Part shown: positions 27,072 to 35,120 of the stretch, in pieces | Layout of the letters: the number at the start of each line of letters is the position of its first letter | Position numbering within the stretch: the stretch's first letter is position 1 | DNA from: Variovorax paradoxus | GTDB lineage: Bacteria; Pseudomonadota; Gammaproteobacteria; Burkholderiales; Burkholderiaceae_C | Direction: 5' to 3' | NCBI RefSeq assembly: GCF_902712855.1 | Contig: NZ_LR743508.1 | Span: 682,001 to 746,000 of the forward strand | DNA length: 64,000 nucleotides | The notes under the pieces: generated by a model | The model's input: the letters and a program-made list of their open reading frames with translations, nothing else | What the model was told of the DNA's origin: nothing | The model's database searches: none | Program-made: the position numbers and the translations under genes

Positions 27072-27925
27072 TCCTTGGGCTCTTGTTGCGGGAGGTGCGA
27101 TGTTGAGGGGCCGCCCTCGTCTTCGTAGTAGGTGTAGATGCCGACCCGGATCCGGCCCTCGGCGCCTGCCGGGGCAAGCCCGACCGATCGGGACATCTCT
27201 TGTGCGAGTTCTTGATGCAGTACCGACCAGCGCTGCCGCACCAGCCGTTGGATGTCCTCGCACGCCTGCAGAGACAGTCCGCGCGCGTACACCGAGCGCT
27301 CGAGCATGCGGGGCTGCTCGGTGAGCGTGTTGGACACCGCCGCCTGCAGATGGTCGCGGACGTTGTCACCGAGGAATGCGAGCATCGACTGCAGATCGCC
27401 CGTCGGTACAAAGCCATCGCCGGTCAGCTCGGCGGTGCCGTCGGTCTCGCTCACCATGTTCAATCGAATCAGCTCGTCCAGGATGGTGCGATGGTGCACG
27501 TTGCCGCGGCTGCTCATCCGGGCCACGGCTTCAAAGGACGGGGCAGCTGCGCCTGCGGCGACGGGCAGGCGCCGCAGCGAGGGGTCTTCGGAAAGCATCT
27601 GCATCCACAGTGTGAAAGTTTTGGCCGCGGCCGACGATTCGGTGTGCGGTAGCGGCTCGTCGATGGCCCTGACCTTGGCGGTCACTGCCTTGCGGTTCAA
27701 TCCGGTCGTCACGGACAGCTGGCTTAGATTCGGATGTGGCACGCCTTGGCGCTGCCATGAGCGTCGCGCCTCTTCGATCAGCACATCACGCAGCAGTTCT
27801 TCCAGGTGCGGGTGCTTGACACCCATGGCGAGCGCAAGCCTGACCACAGGCCGAAGGACGCGCGCGCATGCGGCGAGAGCCCAAGTGAGGCGTTGTTCCA
27901 TGAAGCGAGCGTTTGGTCCTGCCAT
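27068..27925 (-). CDS. DUF6502 family protein
   Basis: The 285-residue cytoplasmic protein starts MAGPNARFMEQRLTWALAAC and shows the DUF6502 layout: an N-terminal helical region with HPHLEELLRDVLIEEARR and an HTH-like LSQLSVTTGLNRKAVTAKVR, a middle region and a C-terminal VGIYTYYEDEG. The HTH-like part suggests nucleic-acid binding. It ends in an ATGA overlap with the DUF5666 lipoprotein gene, so they are translated as an operon. A regulator controlling its partner is a reasonable reading. Confidence 0.85.
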   Translation of the reverse strand: MAGPNARFMEQRLTWALAACARVLRPVVRLALAMGVKHPHLEELLRDVLIEEARRSWQRQGVPHPNLSQLSVTTGLNRKAVTAKVRAIDEPLPHTESSAAAKTFTLWMQMLSEDPSLRRLPVAAGAAAPSFEAVARMSSRGNVHHRTILDELIRLNMVSETDGTAELTGDGFVPTGDLQSMLAFLGDNVRDHLQAAVSNTLTEQPRMLERSVYARGLSLQACEDIQRLVRQRWSVLHQELAQEMSRSVGLAPAGAEGRIRVGIYTYYEDEGGPSTSHLPQQEPKE

Positions 27926-28606
27926 AGGCTAGAAAAAATCCGAGCTGGCGGCGAAGGCTTCCGGAGGCGTTCACCCTTTGGGTGGACGCTGGCGTCCCAT
28001 GTGCACGGGGGCCCGCCGCGTGCGCCCTCCTCTGCTCGTCGCCCGGTGCAGCCGCCTTCCTGGACGACAGGCGCCTGACTGACGGCTATGACCCCGCAGA
28101 TGGTAACGCTTGCCGGGCTGGCTTCTGGCGCGCCATGGCGGGTGAGGGCAGCCTTCATGCAGCACGGCGAACAAGGCCACTGCGGTCGCTGCCTGCATCG
28201 CAAGCGCTGACCGTTGCAGACACGCCGTGGATGGGACAAAGGCGCAAAGCGATGCCTCGCGCCGTCGGGCGCGCGCGCGGGTCCGGGCGACATCGCGGCA
28301 GTGTGCCGCGCGTCTCCCGCACGGGCGTCGGAGGGACGGCTTTCGCCCCCCTTGGACTGCCCTGCTGCGACCCCCGTGCTGCACCTTGGACGGTAGGGCA
28401 AGGGACAGGTGGTTATCCATCGCATTGACGCGCTTCACCTCGCGCCATTCCGGCGTGAAGGGCAGTGCGCGCATGTCGTGATCCCAATGGGCAGGAGCCC
28501 CAGGGAGACGCCCAGTCGGAAGTTTGACGGCCTTCACTATCCGAAGCATGCATGCGACGCGTGAATGAAATGATGGATGACAAAGGTGCGGGCTCGGGCG
28601 AGTGCG
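27926..28606. other. No gene recognised
   Basis: About 680 bp. Open frames on both strands (for example 27778-28425 minus, 27982-28428 plus) are Arg/Ala/Cys-rich without motifs. The promoter of the DUF6502-DUF5666 operon should be at the left end. No support for a gene. Confidence 0.4.
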
Positions 28607-29197
28607 TCAGTCCATCGCGTGCACAGCTTCATGGCGCATGACCGGGGCATGGGGCGGCAACGTCGTCAGTTCACGAGACGCTGCCAAACCACCGGGCACG
28701 GGTTCCCAATGCGCACGCGGCCTCAGCGCTGCGATGTCTTTGCGCATTCGGACAGACAGCGCAGCCCTGCCCGCCGCCGTGAGGCCGCGAATCACGGTGG
28801 CGCGGGCGTCCCCCGAAACGTCGTCGACTGCGCCATGAATCAAGCCGCCGAGCAGCAGGCGCGCCGCGATGTTGCGTTCATCGTCGTGCGTGACGATGAC
28901 CGGCAAGTCGGCGTGTTCCAGAAATCGCAGAAAGGTCAGCCCGACGCTGTTTGGCTCGCACCGACGCATGGGCGTCGGCGCGTGTCCCGTCGCTTCCATG
29001 ATTTCGCGGACGCCCGATTCCGTGACGTGATGAACCAGCGCCGCATGCGTGCGGCGATCGCGCGAATGCGAGAGGGCCAACGTGGCCTCGATCAGGCCAA
29101 TTGCCTTGAGGCGTGTGACGTGACCCAACTGGCGCGGGCAAGTGACCGCCAGCGGCAGCGGCTTTTGTGCGAGTTCGACAAGGAATTGCAGCGGCAT
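28607..29197 (-). CDS. Tandem winged-helix-like protein (two copies of the recurring family)
   Basis: The 196-residue product has two family units in a row. Unit 1 (residues 1-70): MPLQFLVELAQKPLPLAVTC, RLKAIGLIEATLAL, HHVTESGVREIM. Unit 2 (about 85-155): TFLRFLEHADLPVIVTHDDE, LLLGGLIHGAVDD, IRGLTAAGRAAL. Both keep FL..L....LP, LxxxGLI.A and the T..G. wing pattern. A duplicated winged helix in one chain would bind a palindromic site as a monomer. A 17-bp palindrome lies upstream (29251-29267). The start follows unit 1. The function is not known. Confidence 0.75.
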   Translation of the reverse strand: MPLQFLVELAQKPLPLAVTCPRQLGHVTRLKAIGLIEATLALSHSRDRRTHAALVHHVTESGVREIMEATGHAPTPMRRCEPNSVGLTFLRFLEHADLPVIVTHDDERNIAARLLLGGLIHGAVDDVSGDARATVIRGLTAAGRAALSVRMRKDIAALRPRAHWEPVPGGLAASRELTTLPPHAPVMRHEAVHAMD

Positions 29198-29250
29198 CGC
29201 GTCGTGGTGATCGAGTGAAAAAGAAAACTTTCGAGCTAATCCAATGCGAG

Positions 29251-29267
29251 ATGTGAATTTATCACAT
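29251..29267. promoter_or_regulatory. 17-bp palindromic operator ATGTGA-N5-TCACAT
   Basis: The sequence ATGTGAATTTATCACAT sits 54-70 bp upstream of the two-domain family gene, in an AT-rich promoter stretch. It matches 15 of 17 positions of the site at 24698-24714, including both hexamer half-sites. Confidence 0.7.
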
Positions 29268-29625
29268 TCGAAAATGGGTCGTGCCTTTTTTAGTCCGTGC
29301 GCGCGTGTCGGATAAGGTCACGCTCAGAAGTGCGGAAGAGAGGGTACGGAGCCGAGCGCGCCTGACACGCGCCCCTTGAACACGGCAGGTCGGCAATCGC
29401 GACCTCGCGCGCGAATGGCGCGCTGTGCCGCGGGCTGCGGAGTTCCCTTCAACCAGGTCGACGCTTGGCGCGATTACAGCAGCGCACAGGATGAGCTCGA
29501 ACACGATCCCTTCGTTGGGAGCCGGCGCCCCCGGGCAAGGTGGCAGCCTGGGCGGGCTCCTCCTCCCCCCATCGGGGACATCGGCGACGGGGCGATTTCG
29601 ATGCAGCGCCCCTGCGCTCGCACGG
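29268..29625. other. No gene recognised
   Basis: About 360 bp upstream of the palindrome on the side away from the two-domain gene. The open frame at 29262-29504 on the minus strand is low-complexity and has no motif. I see nothing else. Confidence 0.4.
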
Positions 29626-29772
29626 CTAGAAGACCGACAGATAGAACGTCACCGCGCCCAGGCCCGCTGCAAGCGCCACGAAACCGATCCATCGTGTACG
29701 GGCGCGATCCCGGCGCAGATCGGCCAGGACCTGATCCCGAAGGTCATGAAGTGAGGTGTCTGTCGAGTGCAT
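29626..29772 (-). CDS. Small membrane protein (48 residues)
   Basis: The product MHSTDTSLHDLRDQVLADLR... has a charged helix followed by one transmembrane segment (WIGFVALAAGLGAVTFYLSV) at its end, giving a tail-anchored topology. GGAG lies at the right distance before this ATG, which is why I did not use the longer frame. Family unknown; possibly one of the many small stress membrane proteins. Confidence 0.6.
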   Translation of the reverse strand: MHSTDTSLHDLRDQVLADLRRDRARTRWIGFVALAAGLGAVTFYLSVF

Positions 29773-29835
29773 GGCAATCTCCTGAGCAATGACTTTGCGG
29801 CTCGCGCCATGGTCGTCCCGCGCGCGCAAGGACCC

Positions 29836-30108
29836 TCAGCCCCGGCCGGCGTCCGGCGCCTTAGCGATGCCGGTGTCGAGCGAGCCGAGACCGGTGTCGG
29901 CCCATAGCACGCGGTGTTTCTCGACGGCATCCGCACACAGCGCGCTGAGCCGGTCCGCGTCATGGATAGTTCCTGACGCGGTCGCCTCGACGATGGCCGC
30001 CTCTGCCGCGGCCCACGCACGGTAGCGTTCGTCGAACGTGGGGTGGACGACAGGCAGCGAACCGTCGTCCCGGCGTTCGCGCGATGGGGAAGATGCGTCT
30101 TGGGCCAT
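29836..30108 (-). CDS. Hypothetical protein (90 residues)
   Basis: The product starts MAQDASSPSRERRDDGSLPV and contains a helical middle (FDERYRAWAAAEAAIVEATA, then DADRLSALCADAVEKHRVLW) that looks coding. No family recognised; no strong ribosome binding site before this ATG, so an upstream start in the same frame remains possible. It lies 63 bp upstream of the small membrane protein gene on the same strand and may share its transcript. Confidence 0.5.
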   Translation of the reverse strand: MAQDASSPSRERRDDGSLPVVHPTFDERYRAWAAAEAAIVEATASGTIHDADRLSALCADAVEKHRVLWADTGLGSLDTGIAKAPDAGRG

Positions 30109-30423
30109 GATGGAGGGAAAAAGTAGCACGAAAATACGTATGGCTCCATCGGCAACGAGCGCGACTTGGCGCGGGTGTCGACGGTCGGCAACAAGGCCGC
30201 CGCTGCCACGGCAGGACTGGGCATCCACGAGCCGCACTGCCAGTAGCGAAGCGGCCCCGACAAAGAGCTCGCGGGCCTGCATGTCCCGGCACAAACACTG
30301 CCCATGCGCGCGTCGAATCGGCTAGATTGATTCATCTGCCGCACCGAGCCAGCGAATCGCGCGCGGCGTCGGCCGGCGACATGGGCACAGTTCGGAGCGA
30401 CGTTCCCCTTGGGAGGTTGGATC

Positions 30424-30879
30424 ATGCAGACCACGCGCGACTTCAGCAGGCTCTCGGCGGTCCTCAAGTCGAAGGGTTCCGCTGCCGCATTGGCTTACCT
30501 CAATGACGGGGTGCCGCATCGGTTTTCCGGCGTGTACCGCATCGAGGGCGACAACCTCCGCAACGTGCTGCTCTTCGACAAGCTCCACCAGGTCCGGCCT
30601 GCGTTTCTCGAAGTGGTGCCGATGGACGCAAGCTTCTGCCAGTTCGTCGTGCGCGACGGCCTCTTTCGCACGAACAACTCATCGACGGATACGCGACTGG
30701 CCGGGCATCCGTCGCAAGGCATCGTCGTGAGTTACCACGCCGTCCCCGTCATCGATTCGGACCGCGCCCTCCTGGGCACGCTTTCACACTTCGACCTGAT
30801 CGAAAGGTCGATCGACGATGCCGAATTCGAACTGCTCTATCAGGCCGGGCGGCTCATGGCGGATTTCTTGCCTCGCTGA
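30424..30879 (+). CDS. GAF-domain protein
   Basis: The 151-residue protein is close to one GAF domain: AALAYLNDGVPHRFSGVYRI, VPMDASFCQFVVRDGLF, LAGHPSQGIVVSYHAVPVID and LLGTLSHFDLIER form the expected alternating strands. GAF domains bind small ligands or bilins or form sensor dimers. No output domain is fused. The start is supported by GGGAGG eight bases upstream. Isolated from other genes, it may be a sensor component for one of the regulators nearby, which is inference. Confidence 0.75.
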   Translation: MQTTRDFSRLSAVLKSKGSAAALAYLNDGVPHRFSGVYRIEGDNLRNVLLFDKLHQVRPAFLEVVPMDASFCQFVVRDGLFRTNNSSTDTRLAGHPSQGIVVSYHAVPVIDSDRALLGTLSHFDLIERSIDDAEFELLYQAGRLMADFLPR

Positions 30880-31125
30880 ACATGGCGCGAGACACGGGAG
30901 TGGGGCCCTTGCCGAAGGCGAAGACGGCAGCAGCGCGCCGCCCCGCCGGCCGGACCGCCTTCGCTCCGCGCAGCGACCTCGGCCGTGCCCCGCGCTGGTC
31001 CCGTTCTTGATCCGGTCACTTGGAGAGCCATCGTGCCTTCAAGCGCTTGGCGGACACCGGACGGGCTCGCAAGGCTCTGACTCGAACAAATTCGGTCCTC
31101 TTGAATCGTTGGAATGGAGTGCCGT

Positions 31126-31334
31126 ATGAAGAGAAACTGATGTCGCTGGCGGTCGCACTGGCGTAGATGGGCAGTTTTTTTCTCGCGCTGGGCATTCCGA
31201 TGGCGGTACGTCCTGCAGATGTTGCCGACAGCGCGTATGCGAACTGGACGCCTCCAGCGGCAGGCAGCTGCAGCGCGGCGGCATGTCCCGGCATCGTTGA
31301 CCGAGCGAGTGTCACCGATCAGCTCGCGAACTGA
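31126..31334 (+). pseudogene. Broken copy of a small secreted peptide gene
   Basis: A frame around 31167-31334 reads MGSFFLALGIPMAVRPADVA, which matches the signal peptide and start of the intact peptide encoded at 58364 (GTFFVALGIPMAVAQPADVC). Upstream, LMSLAVALA is in the same frame but separated by a TAG (31164-31166), and the initial ATGAAG at 31126 is out of frame, so the gene has both a frameshift and a stop near its 5' end. The mature part contains two Cys (GSCSAAACPG). A 55-residue product from the ATG at 31167 would lack most of the n-region of the signal peptide. Confidence 0.55.
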
Positions 31335-31705
31335 CCGAACGCACCGGGCGTCGAGCGCGCTGACGAAGCGTGCCCTTGGCATCGCGGGCGTCGGCTCCAG
31401 TCGTCGGCGACCGTCAGACACCAGAGAAATGGCCGAAACGGATTGGCCTCATGCAAGAGGCGATCGTGTGCGCCGCCGCCTAACGCGGCGGCCATGATGC
31501 GCACAGCCATCCACCGGACGAGGCAGGGCCCGCGGCCCGGATGTGGGTCATTGGGACCGCTTCGAGGCTGGCAGGCGTACCAGCGTGCCGCATGCACACG
31601 CCGTCGTGCGTCGCACTTGTTTTCGTGAGCGTCTGCTGGCTGGAGGCCCGCGCGCCACGCGCCTGCATCGCCGGATTCGTTCGTCAGAGGTTCGAGCTCA
31701 TCCGA
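31335..31705. other. No gene recognised
   Basis: About 370 bp between the broken peptide gene and the GlxA-type regulator, in which the frames are Arg/Ala/Pro-rich without motifs. It may contain the terminator of the regulator gene. Confidence 0.35.
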
Positions 31706-32611
31706 TCAGACCTGCCCGTAAAGCTGGCGCTTGTACTGGGACGGCGTCATCTTGATCACCCGGATGAAAGCCCTGCGCATGACTTCCTCGGAGGAGAAGC
31801 CGCTGCGCCGTGCGATCTGCTTGAATGACATGAGCGTTGTCTCGAGCACGTGACACGCATGCTCCAGGCGAATGTGTTCGACAGCGCGCGCTGGCGTGAA
31901 GCCGGTGGCACGTGGGTAAAAGCGCGAGAACGTGCGCGACGTCATGGCCAGGCGCTGCGACAACTGGTCGTTGGTCAGCGGCTGTCGAAGGTGCGCCGCG
32001 ATCCATCGGTTCAGTGCGAGGGCGCGCTCGTCACCGCATGCGTGGCCCGTCAGCGCGGTGCGAAAACGAAAAGGGGCGCCGAATCGCTCTGGCGCCGGCG
32101 CGAGCTTCTCGGCGACCTGGAGCGAGACGCGGTAGCCCATGTCGCCGGTGATGGTTCGCAACGCCAACTCGAGTCCCGAGAGGCTTGCGGCAACCCCCGT
32201 GTCACCGCTCGATGCATCACGCGGCGTTCGCTTGCGCCATGACGCCACCACGAACGCCCCTTCGCCGATCGCCGCGAGGCGGCCGATGCGCGGGCGTTCG
32301 CGCGCGATCCAAGCCGCGAGCCGCGCTTGGCTGCGCGTGGGATGCAGCAGCGCCTGCCTGGCGCTGCTTCCGCCCACCAGGATCACATGTTCCACCCGCG
32401 CGGGAAGCGCGGGGGGCAGCGCATCCGCATGAAGTGTCGCTTCGCCGTTGCTGCGCACCGGCGCGGCACCGTTCGTGAGACACCGCACCAGGTAGCGCCT
32501 GGCCTGCCCGGCGACGCATGCGAAGCCGTTGGCGACGACAAAGGCTTGCATCGCTGCGCTGGCCTCATAGAGATCGAACCCGTCCAGAAGAATGAACCAG
32601 ACCTCTGACAT
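31706..32611 (-). CDS. GlxA-type AraC transcriptional regulator (DJ-1/PfpI domain)
   Basis: The 301-residue protein joins an N-terminal DJ-1/PfpI-like domain (MSEVWFILLDGFDLYEASAA, HVILVGGSSARQALL) to a C-terminal AraC double HTH (LTNDQLSQRLAMTSRTFSRF, FKQIARRSGFSSEEVMRRAF, TPSQYKRQL). The nucleophile elbow that normally reads (V)CTGAF is GEGAF here, so no catalytic Cys is left and the domain probably senses a ligand only. It is divergent from luxR with a 256-bp spacer and may regulate the quorum locus. MSEVW is chosen as start; an upstream Met at 32641 is possible. Confidence 0.88.
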   Translation of the reverse strand: MSEVWFILLDGFDLYEASAAMQAFVVANGFACVAGQARRYLVRCLTNGAAPVRSNGEATLHADALPPALPARVEHVILVGGSSARQALLHPTRSQARLAAWIARERPRIGRLAAIGEGAFVVASWRKRTPRDASSGDTGVAASLSGLELALRTITGDMGYRVSLQVAEKLAPAPERFGAPFRFRTALTGHACGDERALALNRWIAAHLRQPLTNDQLSQRLAMTSRTFSRFYPRATGFTPARAVEHIRLEHACHVLETTLMSFKQIARRSGFSSEEVMRRAFIRVIKMTPSQYKRQLYGQV

Positions 32612-32867
32612 CGACTTGCCCTCGCTGGAGGTGAAGAACAAGGGCCACGGGTGCCGAATGGCGGCAGCATCTTGATGCTTTGGTTTGAAGCAGGTGCCGC
32701 GCGCCGCGACCGGTGGCGAAAAGGATGGAGGATTTGTCGCTGCGCGATCCGAGCGCCGTGCCTAGACTTTGAACTGCGGTCCCGGTCCCCCCGGCGCATC
32801 TTATGCCGACGCGCTGGAGACGCAATCCTGTTTGGGCCCTGCGGCGACCGCAACGGAAAGGTGGCTC

Positions 32868-33668
32868 ATGAGCGCAGAAGGGGACTTCCCATTCGTCGTG
32901 GAACAACCATGCATCCTCGCGGGCGTTCGGTGGTCTCCCCGTGCCATGCGGCGCCGTCTGGACGTCCTCGGTGATGACGTTCGCACGGCCCTCTCCCAAG
33001 CCGAGGATTTGCAGTCGGTGTTCGACGTCGTCGCCGAGACCGTGCGCAGACTGGGGTTCGAATCGTGCGCCTACGGCGTGCGCATGCGCCTTCCATACTC
33101 TCGGCAAAAGTTCATGCTGATCAGCAACTACGACCAGCGGTGGCAGGACCGCTACCGGGAAGCGGGATACCTGAAGATCGACCCCACGGTCGCGCACGGC
33201 GTGCGTTCGACCGCGCCCCTGGTCTGGAGCCGCGAGCTGTTCCGCAGCACGCCGAAGCTGTGGGCGGAGGCACGCGCCTTCGACCTGCAGGTGGGGTGGG
33301 CGCAGTCGAGCTTCGATGCCTCCGGGTCCGTGGGCATGCTTTCGCTGGCGCGCTCGAGCCAGAGCCTCACTCGCGCAGAACTGAAGGCCCATGAGCCCGA
33401 ATTCTGCTGGCTTGCCAATGCGGCCCATGTGGCACTTTCCGCGGCGCTGCGCCGCACCCATGGCGAGCCGCCACCCGAATTGTCCGCGCGGGAGATCGAA
33501 ATCTTGCAGTGGATGGCCGATGGCAAGACGTCCGAAGAGATCGCACTGCTCTTGAGCATCTCGGTGAACACGGTCAACTTCCATGCGAAGAACGTCAGAC
33601 TCAAACTGAGATCGGCGAACAAGACCGCCGCCGTGGCGAGCGCGGCCGGACTGGGACTGCTCGGCTGA
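32868..33668 (+). CDS. LuxR-type acyl-homoserine-lactone receptor/regulator
   Basis: The 266-residue quorum-sensing regulator has an N-terminal autoinducer-binding domain (about residues 30-170), with family positions visible in SNYDQRWQDRY, KIDPTVAHG and APLVWS, and a C-terminal LuxR HTH (ELSAREIEILQWMADGKTSE, LSISVNTVNFHAKNV). The Trp, Tyr and Asp that hold the lactone are present. The ATG at 32868 is preceded by AAAGGTGG. Its 3' end overlaps luxI convergently by 68 bp, as in EsaR/EsaI-type pairs. It very probably binds the lux boxes upstream of luxI and pabAB. Confidence 0.93.
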   Translation: MSAEGDFPFVVEQPCILAGVRWSPRAMRRRLDVLGDDVRTALSQAEDLQSVFDVVAETVRRLGFESCAYGVRMRLPYSRQKFMLISNYDQRWQDRYREAGYLKIDPTVAHGVRSTAPLVWSRELFRSTPKLWAEARAFDLQVGWAQSSFDASGSVGMLSLARSSQSLTRAELKAHEPEFCWLANAAHVALSAALRRTHGEPPPELSAREIEILQWMADGKTSEEIALLLSISVNTVNFHAKNVRLKLRSANKTAAVASAAGLGLLG

Positions 33669-34278
33669 GCGGCGCGAGTGTGCCGCCGTCGCCGCCGGAG
33701 GCCGACGCGGGTGCTGGCCGGGTCGACGAAAGTTCAATGCGGCAAGCAAACATCCTGTGGCCGCCGATCGCCACCGGTGGCGCCATTCGGCTGGCGGCAA
33801 TGCCCGCGATACGCAGCAGACGCTCGATCCCGATCGGCGAAGCGGTCACGAGCGCGCGCGCACCGCGTTGCGCGGCGAGCTGCATGGCGCCGCGCAGCAG
33901 GGCGAGCGCGACCTCGGAGGCGCCGAAACGGGTCCCCTCTCGGCCGGACGCATCAAGGTCGACCGCGGCGAAGCGCGACAGCTCCCAGATCTCGGGACTG
34001 CGCGGCAGCGGGCGACCGGGCAGCAACTGAGCAAATGCCGTCGCGAGCAAGTAGGGCTGGTCGGTGGGAAGCAGCCGTGCGACGCCACGCAGTTCGCCGC
34101 CTCGCTGCCGCGCGATCACATACAAGGTGTCGCGACGGTCGAACTGGTCGAGTTCCAGCCGCCCGTGGTGTTGCAGCTGCCACCCGAGCCTCTCGACGAA
34201 GACGCGGTAGCGGTAGTGCGCCATGTCGAAAAGCAAGCCAGCCGGCAGGGTGTCCGCGGTGCCAGTCACGATGTTCAT
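33601..34278 (-). CDS. LuxI-type acyl-homoserine-lactone synthase
   Basis: The 225-residue enzyme makes an N-acyl-L-homoserine lactone from S-adenosylmethionine and an acyl carrier. Invariant residues are visible: R25, F27 and W33 in YRYRVFVERLGW, the Asp pair in ELDQFDRRDT, Arg in GVARLLPT, Glu and Arg in WELSRFAA. MNIVTGTADTLPAG is the start, with GGAGGT directly upstream. The enzyme core ends near residue 190; the last 30 or so residues (Arg/Pro/Ser-rich) lie in the overlap with luxR and are not family-like. A lux box lies 59 bp upstream, implying autoinduction. The acyl chain cannot be read from sequence. Confidence 0.93.
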   Translation of the reverse strand: MNIVTGTADTLPAGLLFDMAHYRYRVFVERLGWQLQHHGRLELDQFDRRDTLYVIARQRGGELRGVARLLPTDQPYLLATAFAQLLPGRPLPRSPEIWELSRFAAVDLDASGREGTRFGASEVALALLRGAMQLAAQRGARALVTASPIGIERLLRIAGIAASRMAPPVAIGGHRMFACRIELSSTRPAPASASGGDGGTLAPLSRAVPVRPRSPRRRSCSPISV

Positions 34279-34336
34279 TGGACCTCCGATGTTTTGAGCA
34301 CGTCGGTCCATTAGAGCCAAGGAGGAGGCGTCGCAA

Positions 34337-34356
34337 AACTACCTGATCTGGCAGTT
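34337..34356. promoter_or_regulatory. lux-box-like palindrome upstream of luxI
   Basis: The 20-mer AACTACCTGATCTGGCAGTT is a palindrome at 16 of 20 positions and has the form of LuxR/LasR-type binding sites. It lies 59-78 bp upstream of luxI. Read in the direction of luxI it matches the element upstream of pabAB (38926-38945) at 17 of 20 positions. Confidence 0.8.
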
Positions 34357-34607
34357 GCGTGCCTGCGGCGTGCCCGTCACGACGCCCTCGGGTGCACCCC
34401 GGCGCGTTGCATTGAATCGTCTGGCCCGGCGCGTTTTTGCGCGACATGCAAGCGATCGATGGCGAGACCCGGCTCGCACGTTGGCGCTGTGTACACGGGC
34501 GAGCGCTGGAACGCCAGGATCGGACGGGCGCGCCGTTGCGACGGTGAGGTGACGCCTTGTGCATGGCGTGCAAGCCTTGTTCACGCTGGGCGCCGGCACA
34601 AAGATCG

Positions 34608-34627
34608 ACGTTCGACCACTCGAACGT
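34608..34627. promoter_or_regulatory. Perfect dyad just upstream of papB
   Basis: ACGTTCGA and TCGAACGT are perfect inverted 8-bp arms around CCAC, ending 12 bp before the papB start codon. It could be an operator that blocks transcription or ribosome access, or a hairpin in the leader mRNA. It differs from the lux boxes, so the bound factor may be the XRE-cupin regulator encoded just downstream; that is inference. Confidence 0.6.
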
Positions 34628-34639
34628 GCTTCATCCAAC

Positions 34640-34999
34640 ATGTCTATCTCTGATACTCCTGTTGCTTCCCATGGCGCCACGGCCCCTGAAGACAATCCCG
34701 AAGCGGAGGCGGTGCTGCAGGCCTTGCGCGACGAGCTCGACGGTATCGACTGGCGGCTCATGGAGACGCTGCGGCAACGGCTGGACTGCTGCTGTCGCAT
34801 CGGCTTGCACAAGCGCGAGCACGCGATCCCGATGATGCAGCCGCAACGCATCGGGCTTGTGCAGCAGCGCGCCGCCGAGTTCGCGGCGAATCATGGCATC
34901 CGTGGGGACTTCCTTCGATCGCTGTACGCGCTCGTCATCGAAGAGACCTGCCGCCTGGAACTCGAGGTCATCGACGCACCGCTCGGGTCGTTGAGATGA
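34640..34999 (+). CDS. papB: Chorismate mutase-fold protein, probable 4-amino-4-deoxychorismate mutase
   Basis: The 119-residue AroQ-fold protein has LRDELDGIDWRLMETLRQRL and GLHKREHAIPMMQPQR, followed by LVQQRAAEFAANHGIRGDFL and LYALVIEETCRLE. The string (I/V)PMMQP.R..LV..RAA..A..HG and the ending LY..(V/I)I.E.CR.E is what I know from PapB/CmlD proteins, which convert 4-amino-4-deoxychorismate to 4-amino-4-deoxyprephenate; ordinary chorismate mutases have acidic residues (D48, E52) where this has Gln and Ile. It lies beside the ADC synthase operon and may be co-transcribed with the XRE-cupin gene. A plain chorismate mutase remains the alternative. Confidence 0.8.
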   Translation: MSISDTPVASHGATAPEDNPEAEAVLQALRDELDGIDWRLMETLRQRLDCCCRIGLHKREHAIPMMQPQRIGLVQQRAAEFAANHGIRGDFLRSLYALVIEETCRLELEVIDAPLGSLR

Positions 35000-35120
35000 G
35001 CATGAGATTTCGCGACGTGCACCGCCTTGCTGCCCACGAATGCGTTTCGATGGCGATGCGGCCACCGCATGCCCGCGCGCGTTCTCTTTGCATGCGGCCG
35101 GATGCGCGGCGGAGGGTTCC

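Noticed and set aside
31706..32611. GlxA-type regulator as an active glutamine amidotransferase/peptidase
   Set aside because: The nucleophile elbow has no Cys (GEGAF), so only a sensory role is supported.
33601..34278. LuxI as maker of an aryl (for example aminobenzoyl) homoserine lactone fed by the neighbouring pathway
   Set aside because: No CoA ligase is nearby and the acyl specificity cannot be read from sequence; kept only as a thought.
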